Below, piece by piece: positions 61,986-64,000 of a stretch of DNA of 64,000 nucleotides (its first letter is position 1; every line of letters begins with the position of its first letter). Under the pieces are notes generated by a model. It was given only the letters and a program-made list of their open reading frames with translations. It was not told the DNA's origin and did not search any database. Made by a program: the position numbers and the translations under genes. Origin of the DNA: Candidatus Villigracilis saccharophilus (GTDB taxonomy: Bacteria; Chloroflexota; Anaerolineae; Anaerolineales; Villigracilaceae); NCBI GenBank assembly GCA_016709305.1, contig JADJNA010000017.1:32938-96937 (forward strand), written 5' to 3'.

Positions 61986-63831
61986 ATTCCACTGTCACAC
62001 TCTTCGCTAGATTTCTTGGCTGGTCAACATCCAGTCCGCGGATGGCGGCGATGTGATAGGCGAGTAACTGTAATGGCAGCACGGTCAGGATCGGGGATAG
62101 CATCCAAGGCGCTTCAGGGATCCACAGCACATGGTCAGCCATGCCTTTGACAAGTTCATCACCTTCTGTCGCGACTGCGATGACAATGCCGTCGCGTGCT
62201 TTCGCTTGTTGTATCTGTGAGATCATTTTCTCGTGCCACGGGTCCTTGGGAGCGATGCACAGCACCGGCATCTCCTTGTCGATCAAGGCGATGGGACCGT
62301 GTTTCATCTCCCCGGCTGGGTAACCTTCCGCGTGAATATATGAGATCTCTTTGAGCTTTAGCGCGCCTTCGTAGGCGATGGGCATGTTGATCCCGCGCCC
62401 AAGATAAAGACAGTCTTTTATGTCCTTCAAAGCGTGGGCAACTTTTTCTACTTCTGGTTCTCTATCCAGAACACGTCCAGCGAGGTCGGGGACAAGCCGC
62501 AGGTCTGCGACCAATTCTTTGCGGGTCTTTTCGTCAATCGTTCCGCGCATGTCTGCCAGCAGGATCGCGAGCATATATTGATCCACTAACGGCGCTGTAA
62601 ATGCCTTCGTGGATGCCACGCCAATTTCAGGTCCCGTTTGCATCGCGATATATCCATTCGCCACGCGAATCGCCTGTGATCCGATCGCGTTGACGATGCT
62701 CCAGATGATTCCGCCCTTGCGCCGTCCTTCTTCCATGGCAGCCAGAGTATCCGCAGTTTCACCGGATTGTGAAATGGCCAGGATGACCGTGTTTTCGTCC
62801 ACGATCGGGTCGCTGTAGCGGAACTCGGAACCGATCACCACTTCCACGGGGATGCGGGCGATCTTTTCGATCAGATACTTTCCGACCATGCCCGCGTATG
62901 CGGCGGTGCCGCAGGCGGTGATGTAGATGCGCTGAATTCGTTTTGCGAGTTCGGGTGTGAGATTTAGTTCAGGCAGGCGGATGCGGCCTTCTTTGAAGTC
63001 CACACGGCCCGCGAGTGTGTCTGTCAGTGCGCGCACCTGTTCGTGGATTTCCTTTTGCATGAAGTGGCGGTATTCGCCTTTTTCAGCGGCGACCGCGTCC
63101 CATGCGATGGTGTGGATTTCTGGTTTGACTTCCACGCCCTCGAGTGTTTCGATACGGACACTGTCACGCGTGACGACCGCCATTTGACGCGACTCTAAAA
63201 ATATCACTTTGCGGGTGTGTTCCAAAATGGCGGGGATGTCTGAGGCGATAAAGTTCTCGCCTTCGCCCAGCCCGATCACCACGCCGCCCGCATTGCCGAT
63301 GCGCGCGGTCACGATCTTATCCGGGTCGTCCACCGACATGAGCAGGACCACGTTCGCGCCTTCGATCTGTTTGAAGGTACGCCGCGCCGCTTCCACAAAA
63401 TCACCTTTCGCATCCGCGGCTTGATGATGCTCAGCCAGATGCACGATGGTTTCCGTGTCGGTTTCTGAAAGAAAATTGACACCCTCAGCGACCATTTCAT
63501 CCTTGATCTCAAGGAAATTTTCCACGATGCCGTTATGCACTACGACAACTTTACCCGTGCTGCCGACATGCGGATGCGCGTTACGCGCAGAAGGCGCGCC
63601 GTGGGTTGCCCAGCGCGTATGACCTATTCCAGGTGCACCAGTTAATGGCGATTTTCCCACCAGGTCAATTAATTGCGACAACTTGCCCGCGTCTCTCCGC
63701 ACTTCGATCTGGTTGCCATTAATGACAGCCACTCCAGCTGAGTCATAGCCGCGGTATTCAAGCCTTTTCAGGCCATTGAGGATGATCGACACCGCGTCAC
63801 GCGGGCCGACATATCCGACGATTCCACACAT
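61984..63831 (-). CDS. glmS: Glutamine--fructose-6-phosphate aminotransferase (isomerizing)
   Basis: The start at 63831 (MCGIVGYVG) gives 615 residues; Cys2 is the glutaminase nucleophile. RLEYRGYDSAGVAV, HTRWATHGAPS and VVVHNGIVENF belong to the glutaminase domain. SQSGETADTLAA and STKAFT mark the two SIS domains, and PRNLAKSVTVE is the invariant C-terminus. It makes glucosamine-6-phosphate for peptidoglycan and other amino sugars. GGAGG lies upstream of the start. Confidence 0.97.
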   Translation of the reverse strand: MCGIVGYVGPRDAVSIILNGLKRLEYRGYDSAGVAVINGNQIEVRRDAGKLSQLIDLVGKSPLTGAPGIGHTRWATHGAPSARNAHPHVGSTGKVVVVHNGIVENFLEIKDEMVAEGVNFLSETDTETIVHLAEHHQAADAKGDFVEAARRTFKQIEGANVVLLMSVDDPDKIVTARIGNAGGVVIGLGEGENFIASDIPAILEHTRKVIFLESRQMAVVTRDSVRIETLEGVEVKPEIHTIAWDAVAAEKGEYRHFMQKEIHEQVRALTDTLAGRVDFKEGRIRLPELNLTPELAKRIQRIYITACGTAAYAGMVGKYLIEKIARIPVEVVIGSEFRYSDPIVDENTVILAISQSGETADTLAAMEEGRRKGGIIWSIVNAIGSQAIRVANGYIAMQTGPEIGVASTKAFTAPLVDQYMLAILLADMRGTIDEKTRKELVADLRLVPDLAGRVLDREPEVEKVAHALKDIKDCLYLGRGINMPIAYEGALKLKEISYIHAEGYPAGEMKHGPIALIDKEMPVLCIAPKDPWHEKMISQIQQAKARDGIVIAVATEGDELVKGMADHVLWIPEAPWMLSPILTVLPLQLLAYHIAAIRGLDVDQPRNLAKSVTVE

Positions 63832-63863
63832 AATAGGGAGTCCTCCGATTGTTAGATTATGTC

Positions 63864-63950
63864 GTTGCGAGAGCGCTCTTACTTTTTGCCCGAAGCAACC
63901 TCCCAATTAATAATGAGGTTGCCGTGTCAGGAGAGTATCCTCCTCGCAAC
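63864..63950 (-). ncRNA. Structured glmS 5' leader (three-way-junction candidate)
   Basis: In the glmS leader an outer stem GTTGCGAG/CTCGCAAC (63943-63950 with 63864-63871) encloses a short GGAG..CTCC hairpin and an 8-bp stem GCAACCTC/GAGGTTGC (63895-63902 with 63915-63922). About 20 mostly unpaired bases (TTCGGGCAAAAAGTAAGAGC on the RNA strand) lie on the 3' side. The order of elements does not match the glmS ribozyme, where AGCGCC precedes the GUUGACGAGG segment. I cannot assign it to a known riboswitch class. Confidence 0.4.
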
Positions 63951-63967
63951 TACATGACTTGTTCATA

Positions 63968-64000
63968 CTATTTTTTGCCGACCATTGCCTTTTGACCGCG
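63968..64000 (-). CDS. C-terminal end of an upstream gene (partial)
   Basis: The last ten codons and stop (RGQKAMVGKK, TAG) of a leftward gene may enter from the right edge. The basic tail is consistent with a ribosomal or nucleic-acid-binding protein, but too little is visible to identify it. Confidence 0.3.
   Translation of the reverse strand, partial: RGQKAMVGKK

Noticed and set aside
63864..63950. glmS ribozyme ahead of glmS
   Set aside because: GUUGCGAGG and AGCGC-like segments are present but in the opposite order from the ribozyme core, and the cleavage-site context is missing.

Overview
This 64 kb window reads as a chromosome segment of a free-living bacterium of moderate GC content. 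My best guess is Chloroflexota, class Anaerolineae. That is an inference from overall flavour, not from a marker gene: lipoproteins with Thr/Pro-rich linkers, response regulators with degenerate receivers, a fused NuoCD, membrane Ser/Thr kinases set among glycolytic genes, RicT beside a PIG-L deacetylase, and many long perfect-stem terminators. Nearly all ORFs have clear family assignments. No ribosomal RNA, CRISPR array or intact insertion sequence was seen.

Layout. 0-7.7 kb is an accessory stretch: the C-terminus of a DNA methyltransferase, an atypical OmpR-type regulator, the initiator tRNA, a frameshifted SF2 helicase-nuclease, a divergent membrane alpha/beta hydrolase, and a SUMF1-fold lipoprotein that lacks the catalytic cysteines. 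8-14.4 kb holds a Cys/Met PLP enzyme, an AspT-type antiporter and a short second DnaE. 14.4-26.1 kb is one long leftward cluster: membrane AraC regulator, GPH transporter, two Cys-type sulfatases, an alkyl-DHAP-synthase-like FAD oxidase, an FGGY kinase, an anaerobic sulfatase maturase and a GlpA/GlpD-like dehydrogenase. Together they look like import, desulfation, phosphorylation and oxidation of a sulfated polyol or glycoside. 26-44.7 kb is mostly housekeeping (smpB, aminotransferases, ROK kinase, yvcK, gap-pgk-kinase-tpiA, rpsO-pnp), with one acetyltransferase gene broken by a tnpB remnant.

44.8-51.2 kb carries two convergent ABC-2 export systems. The first is preceded by what looks like a complete attenuator: promoter, strong Shine-Dalgarno, 19-codon leader ORF, competing stems, rho-independent terminator, then the transporter start. 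The second carries a DUF2785-like gene between its ATPase and its permeases. 51-56 kb holds tandem lipoproteins, a sirtuin, a PIG-L deacetylase, RicT and small hypotheticals. 56-61.4 kb is an iron-sulfur/respiration block: mrp, nuoI, nuoCD, nuoB, iscX, with a divergent SufR-like Fe-S regulator and a perfect palindrome between the two promoters. The window ends with dCMP deaminase and glmS, whose 5' leader can fold as a three-way junction.

Caution on sequence quality. At least seven genes carry single-base indels or an in-frame stop. Most discrepancies lie in short homopolymers, and each gene reads through cleanly if one base is corrected, so sequencing or consensus error is at least as likely as real decay. 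An 18-G run at about 47.73 kb fits the same worry.
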